Assembly: GCA_963809825.1 (NCBI GenBank)
Contig: CAWELJ010000005.1
Span: forward strand, 186,001-250,000
Source of the DNA: Bog-473 sp963809825
GTDB taxonomy: Bacteria > Actinomycetota > Acidimicrobiia > Acidimicrobiales > RAAP-2
Length of the DNA stretch: 64,000 nt
Direction of reading: 5' to 3'
Shown here: piece after piece, positions 9,088 to 17,021 of the stretch
How the letters are laid out: every line of letters starts with the position of its first letter
Numbering within the stretch: position 1 is the first letter of the stretch
The notes under the pieces: model-generated
The model's input: only the letters and a program-made list of their open reading frames with translations
Told to the model about the DNA's origin: nothing
Databases searched by the model: none
Program-made: the position numbers and the translations under genes

Positions 9088-9866
9088 TGCGTCACCCCTT
9101 CGACTCGGACCGCCGGCGTCGGGAGCTTCGCTCGCATGAAGGCCGTCATCGCGAAGTAGACCACGACGAAGAAGCCGGCCAGCACCGGGATGGCCAGGTC
9201 GCCACCGGGCCAGTCGATCCCTGCGCCTTCGCCGACCCAGAACACGCCGAAACTGGTCAGCATGACGCCAACCAGCGTCTTGATGGTGTTCTCGGGCACC
9301 TCGCTGAGCTGGCGCGCCACCAGGAGTCCGACGATGCCGACAAGGACCACGGCCGCCCCCGCCGCCAGGGCGGCCAGGCCGAGGCGATTCTGGGCCGCGC
9401 CGAGACTGATGACGATCAGCACCACTTCCATGCCCTCGAGGAAGACGCCCTTGAACGCCACCGCGAACCCGACACTGTCGCGGCCCTTGTCCGGCTTCTG
9501 CGACGTCCCGTCGTGATCCGAGCCGAGCTCGGCCACCGTCTCGGCGTAGATCTTGTCCTCGTCGTGCATGGGCTTGTGGCCGCTGGCGCGCAGGATCGCC
9601 TTGCGTAGCCACGACAGGCCGAGCACCAGGAGCAGCGCCCCCACCACCACCCGCAGCGCGTCGATCGGGACGTAGTGGATGAGCGGGACCCCCACCGCCA
9701 CCACGAGCACGCCCAGCACGGCTGCCGCCAGAGCGGCGCCCTCCAGGGCGGAGCGCCAACCACGGCTCACGCCCGCGGCCACGACGATGGTCAGCGCCTC
9801 GACCATCTCGACGAGGCTCGCCGCGAAGACGGCCAGGACCAGTACGAGCGTGGAGGATGTGTGCAT
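9084..9866 (-). CDS. COG4280-like multi-pass membrane protein
   Basis: A 260-residue membrane protein with about seven hydrophobic segments. Acidic residues sit within or beside helices: ASLVEMVEALTIVVAAG in TM1 and FLEGMEVVLIVISLG in TM4. Such an E-x-x-E pattern inside repeated helices recalls the Ftr1/TerC-like ion transporter fold, and the family is annotated as a predicted membrane protein. Metal or ion transport is therefore an inference only. A hydrophilic loop (~95-130) contains HDEDKIYAE and SDHDGTSQKPDKGRD. It starts at ATG 9866 and is coupled by a 4-bp overlap to a small membrane protein downstream. Confidence 0.75.
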   Translation of the reverse strand: MHTSSTLVLVLAVFAASLVEMVEALTIVVAAGVSRGWRSALEGAALAAAVLGVLVVAVGVPLIHYVPIDALRVVVGALLLVLGLSWLRKAILRASGHKPMHDEDKIYAETVAELGSDHDGTSQKPDKGRDSVGFAVAFKGVFLEGMEVVLIVISLGAAQNRLGLAALAAGAAVVLVGIVGLLVARQLSEVPENTIKTLVGVMLTSFGVFWVGEGAGIDWPGGDLAIPVLAGFFVVVYFAMTAFMRAKLPTPAVRVEGVTQ

Positions 9867-9878
9867 GGGGTCGCCGAC

Positions 9879-9884
9879 AAATTA
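9879..9884 (-). promoter_or_regulatory. -10 box (TAATTT) upstream of the COG4280-like gene
   Basis: On the minus strand TAATTT ends 12 nt before the ATG at 9866, which implies a very short leader. No Shine-Dalgarno is visible there. No clear -35 is seen. Confidence 0.45.
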
Positions 9885-9973
9885 CCTGCTCCCGGCACCG
9901 CTCTCGGTCGGGGAAGCTCAGAGATAGTGTGCGGTGGATTGACCAGGGGGGTTCTCGAACGGGGACGGTGACG

Positions 9974-11365
9974 ATGCCTGACGGAGCAAGCGGATCGGCG
10001 GGAGCGGGCCCGGGTGCCATGGCCGGCCGGAACTACATCGTCGTCTCGGCCGATACCCATGCCTCGCCGGACAGCCTGGACCACTTCCTTTCCTACGTCG
10101 ATCCCGGGCACCGCGAGGCGGTGGCCGCCTTCGGGGACATGTCGTCGTTGGCCATTTCGATGTTCGGCGGCTTCGATCCCGGCGAGGTGGACGAGTCCGA
10201 TCCCGTGCGGGCGACCGCAGCCCGGCGGCTGGCCGGCATGGGGGTCGACACCGACGCCGCCCGGGGCTGGTTGGCCCACTACGGCACGGACTGGGTGGTG
10301 CCCGGCGACGGCGACGGCCGCCGCCTGGCCGTCCTCGAGGAGCAGGGGATCCACGCCGAGGTGACCCTGCCCGGCCCGATCCTGGCCGGCGGCCTGTCGC
10401 CGGCCATGTATCTGGGTGCGGCCACCGACAAGGGGCTCGAGGTGGTGTGGCCGGCCCTGCACGGCTACATGCGTTGGCTCGCCGACTTCTGCGCCGCGGC
10501 CCCCGGGCGACGCGCCGGCTGCATGCCTGTTGACTTCCACGACATGGATCGGGCCGTCGAGGAGGTGGCCTGGGCGCGGGACCATGGCATCTTCGGCGGC
10601 GTCATGCTGCCCGCCATGTCAGTGACCTCGAGGCTCCCCGGGTACGCGGACGACTACTTCGACCCGTTCTGGAGCGCCTGCGAGGATCACCAGATGGTGG
10701 TCAACCTGCACACCGGCGCGTCCGGGTCCGCGACCGACACCAAGTTCCTCTATGACGCCGAACACGGCGGCATGCTGGGTCTCTACGAGGTGTTCGTCTT
10801 CACCCGGCGCCCCCTGTGGTTCATGATCTTCGGGGGCGTGTTCGACCGCCACCCCGACCTCAAGGTGGTCGTCACAGAGAACGGCGTGCAATGGCTGCCC
10901 TCGCTGATCCGGGACATGGAGTCGTTCTTCGACACCCACGGGGGCGCCCCGGTGCGCTCCTATCTCAAGATGCGACCCCGGGACTACTTCGAGAAGCACG
11001 TCTGGTTGGGTGGCTCGCTCATGAAGCGTTACGAGGCCGAGATGCGTCACGAGATCGGCATCGACCGCTTGATGTGGGGCGCCGACTACCCACACCTCGA
11101 GGGTGCGGCGCCGGTCCATCGCGAGACCCTGCGCTACATCTTCGGCGGGCTGCCCGAGGAGGACGTGCGGCGGATGCTCGGCACGAACGCCGCTGCCCTG
11201 TGGGGCTTCGACGCCGATCAGTTGCAGGCGGTCGCGGACCGGGTCGGCCCATCTGTCGCGGATCTGGCAACGGCGATCGATCTCACCGACATCGAGGACA
11301 CGTTCAGCTGGAGTCTGGCCCGCCCCGTCCCTCTGGTGGCCGGCCGGGCGGCGGGGGGTTCCTGA
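9974..11365 (+). CDS. Amidohydrolase-2 (ACMSD-like) family metal-dependent hydrolase
   Basis: A 463-residue TIM-barrel hydrolase or decarboxylase of the amidohydrolase_2 family. Features: VVSADTHASP near the N-terminus (only one His where many members have HxH), VNLHTGASG in the middle, FDRHPDLKVVVTENGVQWLP, and WGADYPHLEG toward the C-terminus, which matches the family's GSDYPH. Substrate unknown; related enzymes handle aromatic-ring or acyl compounds. The start is uncertain: ATG 9974 is chosen, but GTG 9968 is also in frame. It diverges from the COG4280-like gene, and a strong hairpin follows the stop. Confidence 0.85.
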   Translation: MPDGASGSAGAGPGAMAGRNYIVVSADTHASPDSLDHFLSYVDPGHREAVAAFGDMSSLAISMFGGFDPGEVDESDPVRATAARRLAGMGVDTDAARGWLAHYGTDWVVPGDGDGRRLAVLEEQGIHAEVTLPGPILAGGLSPAMYLGAATDKGLEVVWPALHGYMRWLADFCAAAPGRRAGCMPVDFHDMDRAVEEVAWARDHGIFGGVMLPAMSVTSRLPGYADDYFDPFWSACEDHQMVVNLHTGASGSATDTKFLYDAEHGGMLGLYEVFVFTRRPLWFMIFGGVFDRHPDLKVVVTENGVQWLPSLIRDMESFFDTHGGAPVRSYLKMRPRDYFEKHVWLGGSLMKRYEAEMRHEIGIDRLMWGADYPHLEGAAPVHRETLRYIFGGLPEEDVRRMLGTNAAALWGFDADQLQAVADRVGPSVADLATAIDLTDIEDTFSWSLARPVPLVAGRAAGGS

Positions 11366-11371
11366 CCCTCA

Positions 11372-11409
11372 CCACACAGACCCCCGCTCGACCGCGGGAG
11401 TCTGTGTGG
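11372..11409. terminator. Bidirectional hairpin terminator
   Basis: A 16-bp inverted repeat with one mismatch (arms 11372-11387 and 11394-11409, 6-nt loop) sits between convergent genes. No T-tract follows on either side. Confidence 0.8.
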
Positions 11410-11449
11410 ATCGAGTGGATGCCGGTTCCCGCAAATCTCCCGCAGGTAC

Positions 11450-14296
11450 TTAGGCTCGCCGGGCCCGGCGCCGCCGGGTCGCGAGAACCATGAGTCCCCC
11501 GAGCCCGATCAGGAGGATCCCGTCGGCGACCATGCTGGACAGGTTCGCGCCGGTGAAGGCGAGCGGCGATGTCACGGCCGGGGACGTCGTGGGCTGCGGT
11601 GGCGTGGGTGTCACCGAGACGGTTGTGGCCGCGCTCGTGACCGCTGCCACCGTCAGGGGCTCGCACGCGCTCGCCTCCGGGTGGTAATTGCTGTCACCGC
11701 CGTAGACGGCATCGAAGGAGTAGCTCCCGGTCGCCAGGGCGTCCGTGGTCGCCGAGTGCGGTGCCGTCCCGCCGGCCAGGGTCACCACGGTGGGAAGCCC
11801 GCTGCCGCTGCAGACGCCGTTGCCGAAGAACGAGTAGGTCACCGTGCCGGTCGGCGTGATGCCGCTGACGCCGGTCACCGTCGAGGTGTCGTAGGCGGTC
11901 GCACCTGGGCCCTCCGTTCCGCTCCATGCTGCGTTCGAGGAGGCGTCGAAGACGATGGTGGCCGTCGCTGCGGTCGCCTTGCCCACGGTGAGCGGCTCGC
12001 AGCGCATCTCGGTGGGTGAGTAGTTGGTGTCTCCGCTGTAGACGGCCCGGTACGAGTAACTTCCTGCACCGAGGGGGGCAGTGGTGGCCGAGTTCGGGAC
12101 GAGACCGGCGGCCAGTGTCACAGTGTCCGTGCTGATCACCGCATGGGGCGACGACGCGTCGTTCGCAGGTACCCCCTGCTCGCCCGGGACAGCGCACGTG
12201 CCGTTGTCGTAGAGGGTGTAGGTGACGGTGCCGGTCGGGGCGAAGCCCTCGACGCCGGTCACTGTCGACGTGTCGTAGGCGGTCGCCCCCGTGACCTCGG
12301 TCCCGCTCCAGGCCGCATGCGTGGACCCGTCGAAGACGGTGGTCGATGCATTGGGCTGGGCCGGGTCCACCGTGAACGGCTCGCACGCCATCACGGCCGG
12401 CGAATAGTTGTCGTCACCGCTGTAGACGGCGCGGTAGGAGTAGGGGCCCGCACCGAGCGGGGCGGTGGGGGCCGAGTCCGGCACCAGACCGCCGGCCAGG
12501 GTCACCGTGTCCGTGCCGATCACCGCATGGGCTGACAGCGCGACGCTCCCGGGCAACGCCAGTTCGTCCGGAGCGGCGCACGTGCCGTTGTCGTACAGCA
12601 CGTAGGTGACGGTGCCGGTCGGGGTGAACCCCTCGACGCCGGTCACCGTCGACGTGTCGTAGGCGGTCGCCCCCGTGACCTCGGTCCCGCTCCAGGCCGC
12701 ATGCGTGGACCCGTCGAAGACGGTGGTCGATGCAACGGGCTGGGCCGGGTCCACCGTGAACGGCTCACAGGGGCTGGTGTTCGTGTTGTAGTTCGCGTCG
12801 CCGCTGTAGACGGCGTCGAAGGAGTAGGTGCCCCCTCCGAGCGGATCGGTCGTCTGCGACGGGGGAACCTTCCCGGCCGAGAGGTCCACCGTGTCGGTCC
12901 AGCTGGGGTCCCCCGTGCAGCTCCCGGAGGTGAAGAACCGGTAGGTGACCGTGCCTGTGGGCGTGAAGCGAGGCAGGGCCACGTCCGGCGTGGCGGCGGG
13001 TGTGACCAGCTCCTGGGGAGGCGGCGGTGTGACCCCGGTCACGGTCGCCGTGTCGTAGCCGGTGGCTCCGGTCGTCTCGTCTCCCGTCCAGGGACCCTTG
13101 CTCGAACCGTCGAAGACGACGGTGGCGACCGGTGGTGTGTCCTTGGCGACGGTGAAGGTCTCACATACCGTGCGATCTGGATTCGAAGGAAAGTAGTTGT
13201 CGTCGCCGAAGTAGACCGCGCGGTAGGAGTAGCTGCCCGGTGCGAGCGGTTGCGTCGTCAGGGACGCCGCTGAACCATTCGACAGCGTCGAGAGGTGGGA
13301 CGACCCGTCGCCGGCGCATCGTCCGTTGCCATAGAAGGTGAACCGGACGCTGCCGGTCGGGGTGAACCCGGTGACGCCGGTGACGGTTGCCGTGTCGAAT
13401 GCAGTCGCACCCGTGACCTCGGTGCCGCTCCACGGCTCGTCGGAGGCGCCGTCGAAGACCGTCGTCGTCAACGACGGGAAGGCCTTGGTGACCACGAAGA
13501 ACTCACAGGCAGCCGTCGCGGCCTGGTTCCCCCGGTCACCGCTGTAGTGCGCCCGGAAGGAATAGCCCCCGGCTGCGAGCGGGCCGGCGTGGAACGAGTT
13601 CGGAACGGTGCCGTCCGGGGCGAGGCTTTCCGTCGCGGTCCTGAGGGGATCATCGTCGCACGAGACGTTCGCGAACAGGGAGTAGGTCACCGTGCCCGTC
13701 GGTTTGTCAGCTCCGAGGAGGGTGGCCGTGTCGTGAACCACCGTCCCGAGCGGCGTAAAGAACAGGACGGGCGAGTTGGATGCGTTCTCCACGAAGGTCA
13801 GGAGTGTTGTGTGTGCCTTGCACTGAACTTCTGACTCCGCGTCACAGGAGGACTGGTTCGAGTCCGGCATGCCGAAGTTGATGCTCCCCGCTGGGGCCGA
13901 TCCCGCCGGTGGGGAGGTCTGCGGAGAAGGGCTGCCCGTCGCCGGTTTCCCTCCGCCGCTCGTTCCGCCGGACCCGCTGCCCGCGTTCCCGGCTGGAGGG
14001 GTTGTCGTTGTCGTCGTGCTGGTCGTGCCGCTGGTCGTGCCGCTGGTCGTGCTGGTCGTGCTGGTCGTGCCGGTGGTTGTGGTCGTCGTCGTCGAATTCG
14101 TTCCGGTGTTCCCGGTGTTGCCGGTTCCGCCGGTTCCGCCTGTGCCGCCGGCCTTCGCCGGTGGTGTCGCGCCGCTGTGGGTGGCGGCTCCCGACGAACC
14201 GGCGAGGCTCACCACCGTCGTGGTCATTCCGACGACCATCGTCAATGCAGCTGCGGCCGCGCACCAGCGCCGCCGAGGCTTGGGGTGTGCACGCAT
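11450..14296 (-). CDS. Large Ig-repeat cell-surface protein with LAFTG sorting signal
   Basis: A 948-residue surface protein. The N-terminus is a long signal peptide (basic MRAHPKPRRRW, then a hydrophobic core). A Thr/Ser/Gly low-complexity stalk follows (~55-120). Six Ig-like units (bacterial Ig-like group 3 type) come next, most with the pattern TTVFDG...W(S/T)G...TPTGTVTY...YSFxAVYSGDxNY...CEPFTV. Each unit has paired Cys that could form a disulfide. The C-terminus has LAFTG, a hydrophobic helix and RRRRARRA, which fits a sortase E substrate. ATG 14296 is preceded by a GGGAG/AAGG ribosome site. A wall-anchored adhesin or stalk is the likely role. Units 4 and 5 are nearly identical in DNA. 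Confidence 0.88.
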   Translation of the reverse strand: MRAHPKPRRRWCAAAAALTMVVGMTTTVVSLAGSSGAATHSGATPPAKAGGTGGTGGTGNTGNTGTNSTTTTTTTGTTSTTSTTSGTTSGTTSTTTTTTPPAGNAGSGSGGTSGGGKPATGSPSPQTSPPAGSAPAGSINFGMPDSNQSSCDAESEVQCKAHTTLLTFVENASNSPVLFFTPLGTVVHDTATLLGADKPTGTVTYSLFANVSCDDDPLRTATESLAPDGTVPNSFHAGPLAAGGYSFRAHYSGDRGNQAATAACEFFVVTKAFPSLTTTVFDGASDEPWSGTEVTGATAFDTATVTGVTGFTPTGSVRFTFYGNGRCAGDGSSHLSTLSNGSAASLTTQPLAPGSYSYRAVYFGDDNYFPSNPDRTVCETFTVAKDTPPVATVVFDGSSKGPWTGDETTGATGYDTATVTGVTPPPPQELVTPAATPDVALPRFTPTGTVTYRFFTSGSCTGDPSWTDTVDLSAGKVPPSQTTDPLGGGTYSFDAVYSGDANYNTNTSPCEPFTVDPAQPVASTTVFDGSTHAAWSGTEVTGATAYDTSTVTGVEGFTPTGTVTYVLYDNGTCAAPDELALPGSVALSAHAVIGTDTVTLAGGLVPDSAPTAPLGAGPYSYRAVYSGDDNYSPAVMACEPFTVDPAQPNASTTVFDGSTHAAWSGTEVTGATAYDTSTVTGVEGFAPTGTVTYTLYDNGTCAVPGEQGVPANDASSPHAVISTDTVTLAAGLVPNSATTAPLGAGSYSYRAVYSGDTNYSPTEMRCEPLTVGKATAATATIVFDASSNAAWSGTEGPGATAYDTSTVTGVSGITPTGTVTYSFFGNGVCSGSGLPTVVTLAGGTAPHSATTDALATGSYSFDAVYGGDSNYHPEASACEPLTVAAVTSAATTVSVTPTPPQPTTSPAVTSPLAFTGANLSSMVADGILLIGLGGLMVLATRRRRARRA
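12192..12766 (-). repeat. Two near-identical 191-bp direct repeats within the surface-protein gene
   Basis: 12192-12382 and 12576-12766 align without gaps; by eye I count about nine mismatches. They encode matching parts of Ig-like units 4 and 5, while the DNA between them has diverged more. This points to recent duplication or gene conversion and makes copy-number change by recombination likely. Confidence 0.85.
14017..14077 (-). repeat. Short tandem repeat encoding the Thr/Ser stalk
   Basis: Imperfect 9-12-bp units built on CTGGTCGTG(CCG) repeat several times in a row. On the coding strand they give TTSTTSGTTSG-type sequence in the stalk of the surface protein. Multiples of three keep the frame, so slippage would alter stalk length only. 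Confidence 0.7.
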
Positions 14297-14336
14297 TCCG
14301 CCTTCTCCCTCTGCTCCCCGCCAGGGGTGCGTCCGT

Positions 14337-14361
14337 CGTTTCCCCCCGCGAAAGGGAAACG
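14337..14361 (-). promoter_or_regulatory. Leader hairpin upstream of the surface-protein gene
   Basis: An 8-bp perfect inverted repeat, CGTTTCCC/GGGAAACG, with a 9-nt loop lies about 40 nt before the ATG at 14296. It falls in the 216-bp gap between the methyltransferase and surface-protein genes; an AT-rich ATATAT just upstream could be promoter. I cannot match it to a known riboswitch. Confidence 0.35.
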
Positions 14362-14512
14362 CCCACACCATATATCCCTCGCGTGGAATAGGGGCGGGAC
14401 CTCGGCCGCTTTCGTGCCGATGGTGCGCTCTTGGGTGCACGGCACGTGGCGCCCGGCCGTCGGCGGTTCCCTGCAATGGCCGGTGCCGAGCTCCCGGACG
14501 GCGCGGTCGCCC

Positions 14513-15280
14513 TCACCCCCGGGCGTCGGACACCAGGAGGCGGTAGCCGAGGTCTACTTCTGGTTGCGTGAGCAGCTCTGCGTGCCGCTCGTGCCAGACG
14601 CCGCTTCCGAGGTCGGAGCGCAGCCGGTCGATGCCATCGGCGATCACCGCCGGGTCGGCCAGGGCCAGCCCGGACGCATTGGCCCGCACCGCGGGGTCGA
14701 GGTAGGCGTCGGGCCGGCACCAGTAGGCCCCGAGGACGCCGTCCTCCATGTCGGAGGGGACGGGCAACGGCACCGACCTGGACGCGCCGATGGCGGCGGC
14801 GATCTCGTCGGACCCAGGAGCGCAGCGACGGACATGGTCGCCCACTGCGGGGAGGTACTCCTCGAGCAGCCAGAAGCGGGAGTGGATCTCGAAGTCGATG
14901 GCCAGGACGAGCCGGCGTGGTGCGACACGGCAGAGCTCGGCGAGCCCGGCGGCCGGGTCGTCCCAGTGATGGACCGTCAGGATCGCCATCGCCAGCTCCG
15001 CGCTCCCTGCACGCAGCGGCAAGGCGGAGGCGCTGGCCCGGACGGCGGGCGGCGCACCGCCGGCCCGCTGGGCCACCATCACCCGTGAGGGCTCGATGGC
15101 GACGACGGCACAGTGCGTCGGCTCGTACGAGCCGGACCCGGCACCGACGTTGACCACGAGGTCTCCCGCATTGGTTCCCAGGTGTCGGGTGACGACTGCG
15201 GCCCAGCGTGGGTCCGGTCGGCGGTGGGCGACGTAGCCCCGTCCGATCGTGTCGTACACGTGCGAGGTCACCGGGGTCAC
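14513..15280 (-). CDS. SAM-dependent class I methyltransferase
   Basis: About 255 residues. It opens with VYDTIGRGYVAHRRPDPRWA, typical of small-molecule methyltransferases, then the SAM-binding motif LVVNVGAGSGSYEP and the acidic post-I motif VVAIEPS. ILTVHHWDDPAAGLAELCRV matches motifs II-III, with HHW as in arsenite/ubiquinone-type methyltransferases. Substrate unknown. Several GTG codons (15283, 15280, 15271) could start it and none has a clear ribosome site; 15280 is a choice. It begins 19 bp after the thiolase stop, so it probably belongs to that operon. Confidence 0.8.
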   Translation of the reverse strand: MTPVTSHVYDTIGRGYVAHRRPDPRWAAVVTRHLGTNAGDLVVNVGAGSGSYEPTHCAVVAIEPSRVMVAQRAGGAPPAVRASASALPLRAGSAELAMAILTVHHWDDPAAGLAELCRVAPRRLVLAIDFEIHSRFWLLEEYLPAVGDHVRRCAPGSDEIAAAIGASRSVPLPVPSDMEDGVLGAYWCRPDAYLDPAVRANASGLALADPAVIADGIDRLRSDLGSGVWHERHAELLTQPEVDLGYRLLVSDARG

Positions 15281-15299
15281 CACGCCGTGGCGCCGTGCG

Positions 15300-16511
15300 T
15301 TAGGCCGCCGACTTCTCCAAGATGTGCACGCCGCAGGCCGAGCCGAGCCCGATGACGTGGGTGAGGCCGACCTTGGCCCCTTGAATCTGGCGGTCGCCGG
15401 CCTCGCCGCGCAGGTGCGTCGCCACCTCCCACACGTTGGCGATGCCGGTGGCTGCGATCGGGTGGCCCTTGGACTCGAGTCCGCCCGACACGTTGACCGG
15501 TGTCGCGCCGTCGCGCCATGTCGCGCCCGAATTGAAGAAATCCACCGCCCCGCCGCGCTCGCACAGGCCCAGGTTGTCGTAGTGCACGAGCTCGGCGGTG
15601 GCGAAGCAGTCGTGCAGCTCCACCAGGTTGAGGTCCTGCGGCCCCACGCCCGCCTGCTCATAGGCCTGGCTGGCCGCGTTGCGGGTCAGCGTGTTGACGT
15701 CGGGCAGGATCTGGCACGCCTCCTCCCACGGGTCCGTGGTGAGGACGGAGGCCGTTATCTTCACGGCGCGCTTCTGTTGCTCGAGCGAGAGCGTCTTGAG
15801 CTTCGAGCCCGAGACCACCACGGCCGCCGCCGCGCCGTCGCAGTTGGCCGAGCACATGGGACGGGTGTTGGGGTAGGCGATCATGACGTCGCCCATGATC
15901 TCCTCGAGCGTCATCCTCTTCTGGTAAGACGCCAACGGGTTCAGCGTCGAGTGCGAGTGGTTCTTCTCGCTGATCTTGGCGAAAAGCTCGAAGCTCGTGC
16001 CACCGTACTTGTGGCCGTACTCCATGCCGATCTGGGCGAAGACGCCGGGCATGATCTCGGTGCCGATGCGCCCGTCGACCGCCGCCACGGTGCCGTACCG
16101 TCCCGTTGGCGTCCAGGTGTTGGTGTCGCTCTGGCGGCTCCCCCCGGCCAGGAGGCCGGCGCCCGAGAGCTTCTCCACGCCGAAGGCCAGGCCCATGTCG
16201 GTCTCGCCCGCCCGGATCGCCATGCAGGCCACCCGCAGTGCCGTGGCGCCGGTGGCGCAGGCGTTCGAGACGTTGTAGACGGGGATCCCGGTCTGCCCGA
16301 GCTGCTTCTGGACCATCTGCCCGGTCGGCGCCATCGCCATCATGAGGTTGCCGGCGCCGATGATCCCGATGTCCTTCATGGTCACACCGCCGTCGGCCAG
16401 CGCGCCCCGCACCGCCTCGGAGGCCAGATCGACGATGTCCTTGTCGGGGTGCTTGCCGAACTTGGTCATGTGGATGCCGAGGATCCACAGCTCTTCCGAT
16501 GCCGATGCCAT
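15300..16511 (-). CDS. SCP2-type thiolase (lipid-transfer protein/acetyl-CoA acetyltransferase family)
   Basis: A 403-residue thiolase-fold protein. The nucleophile region SNACATGATAL keeps the Cys (residue 85), the His motif is GGLESKGHPIAATG, and GLGSACGVHI is near the C-terminus. The longer TTG start at 16518-16520 directly abuts GGGAGG, so ATG 16511 (nine-base spacing) is preferred. The gene overlaps or abuts the upstream DUF35 gene. Thiolase/DUF35 pairs in actinobacteria act on acyl-CoAs, including side-chain cleavage of steroids, so thiolytic or aldol cleavage of a branched or cyclic acyl-CoA is likely. The retained Cys favours true thiolase chemistry. Confidence 0.9.
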   Translation of the reverse strand: MASASEELWILGIHMTKFGKHPDKDIVDLASEAVRGALADGGVTMKDIGIIGAGNLMMAMAPTGQMVQKQLGQTGIPVYNVSNACATGATALRVACMAIRAGETDMGLAFGVEKLSGAGLLAGGSRQSDTNTWTPTGRYGTVAAVDGRIGTEIMPGVFAQIGMEYGHKYGGTSFELFAKISEKNHSHSTLNPLASYQKRMTLEEIMGDVMIAYPNTRPMCSANCDGAAAAVVVSGSKLKTLSLEQQKRAVKITASVLTTDPWEEACQILPDVNTLTRNAASQAYEQAGVGPQDLNLVELHDCFATAELVHYDNLGLCERGGAVDFFNSGATWRDGATPVNVSGGLESKGHPIAATGIANVWEVATHLRGEAGDRQIQGAKVGLTHVIGLGSACGVHILEKSAA

Positions 16512-16516
16512 CGTGC

Positions 16517-16918
16517 TCAACCTCCCAGTGGCTCGAAGCCGAAGCCGACCGCTTCGGTGCCGTTGTCGTCAGTGCCGATGACCTCGGTGGCCAGGCGCAC
16601 CTTCATGCCGAGTGTGACGTGCTCGGGGTCGGCCGGCACGTTGATGAGGTTGGCCCGCACGCTCGTGCCCTCGCAGTCGACCACGGCGGCGACGAAGGGC
16701 ACCGGGATCCCGGGAGCCGCGAAGGCCACGATCGTGAAGGCCCGGACCTCTCCGGTCGTGGAGACGTCCGCCTTCGTGAACTCGGTCCCCTCGCACGATG
16801 CGCAGGCGTTGCGGCGGTCGAAGAAGCGGGCCCCGCACGAGGCGCACTGGTTGGCCACCAGGTGCGGGTCGTCCCCGAGGACCAGGTAGTCGACCAATGG
16901 GATCTGCTGCGCCATCAT
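16517..16918 (-). CDS. DUF35 zinc-ribbon/OB-fold protein (thiolase partner)
   Basis: A 133-residue DUF35 protein. The N-terminal zinc ribbon has two CxxC pairs (NQCASCGARF and NACASCEG). The OB-fold follows, with TGEVRAFTIVAF and GIPVPFVAAVVDCEG. Proteins of this family bind SCP2-type thiolases and help load or orient acyl-CoA substrates, and this gene directly precedes one. Tandem ATG codons at 16918 and 16915 could both start it. The first ATG overlaps the stop of a 9-codon upstream ORF, so its translation may be coupled. Confidence 0.88.
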   Translation of the reverse strand: MMAQQIPLVDYLVLGDDPHLVANQCASCGARFFDRRNACASCEGTEFTKADVSTTGEVRAFTIVAFAAPGIPVPFVAAVVDCEGTSVRANLINVPADPEHVTLGMKVRLATEVIGTDDNGTEAVGFGFEPLGG

Positions 16919-16944
16919 GCCCCCAGGCTCGGGTGGAGAATCAT
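16915..16944 (-). CDS. Possible leaderless 9-codon upstream ORF
   Basis: ATG at 16944 begins MILHPSLGA and stops with a TGA that overlaps the ATG of the DUF35 gene (ATGA). A TACCCT -10 box ends 6 nt upstream of this ATG, so the transcript would start at or very near it. If real, ribosomes would enter at the leaderless ATG and reinitiate on the DUF35 gene. It could also be a chance reading of a ~26-nt leader that carries the GGGGG ribosome site. Confidence 0.4.
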   Translation of the reverse strand: MILHPSLGA

Positions 16945-16950
16945 GTTCTC

Positions 16951-16956
16951 AGGGTA
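16951..16956 (-). promoter_or_regulatory. -10 box (TACCCT) of the DUF35/thiolase operon
   Basis: TACCCT on the minus strand lies 6 nt before the mini-ORF ATG at 16944. It faces the divergent TAGGTT box of the aldo/keto reductase, with about 50 bp between them. Confidence 0.5.
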
Positions 16957-17007
16957 GCGGGGGTCCGAAAGAACCCGCTAATCGTCCCGAACTTCCCAGG
17001 CGGCCGC

Positions 17008-17013
17008 TAGGTT
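17008..17013 (+). promoter_or_regulatory. -10 box (TAGGTT) of a leaderless promoter
   Basis: TAGGTT ends 8 nt before ATG 17022, and no ribosome site lies between. It fits a leaderless aldo/keto reductase transcript. Confidence 0.6.
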
Positions 17014-17021
17014 CGCTTTCC

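Noticed and set aside
14297..14512. A riboswitch in the leader of the surface-protein gene
   Set aside because: One 8-bp hairpin is present, but no conserved core of a known riboswitch class could be recognised by eye; kept only as a hairpin.
14513..15661. Extending the methyltransferase upstream into the thiolase gene
   Set aside because: The extra N-terminus is the out-of-frame reading of thiolase codons and has no conserved features.
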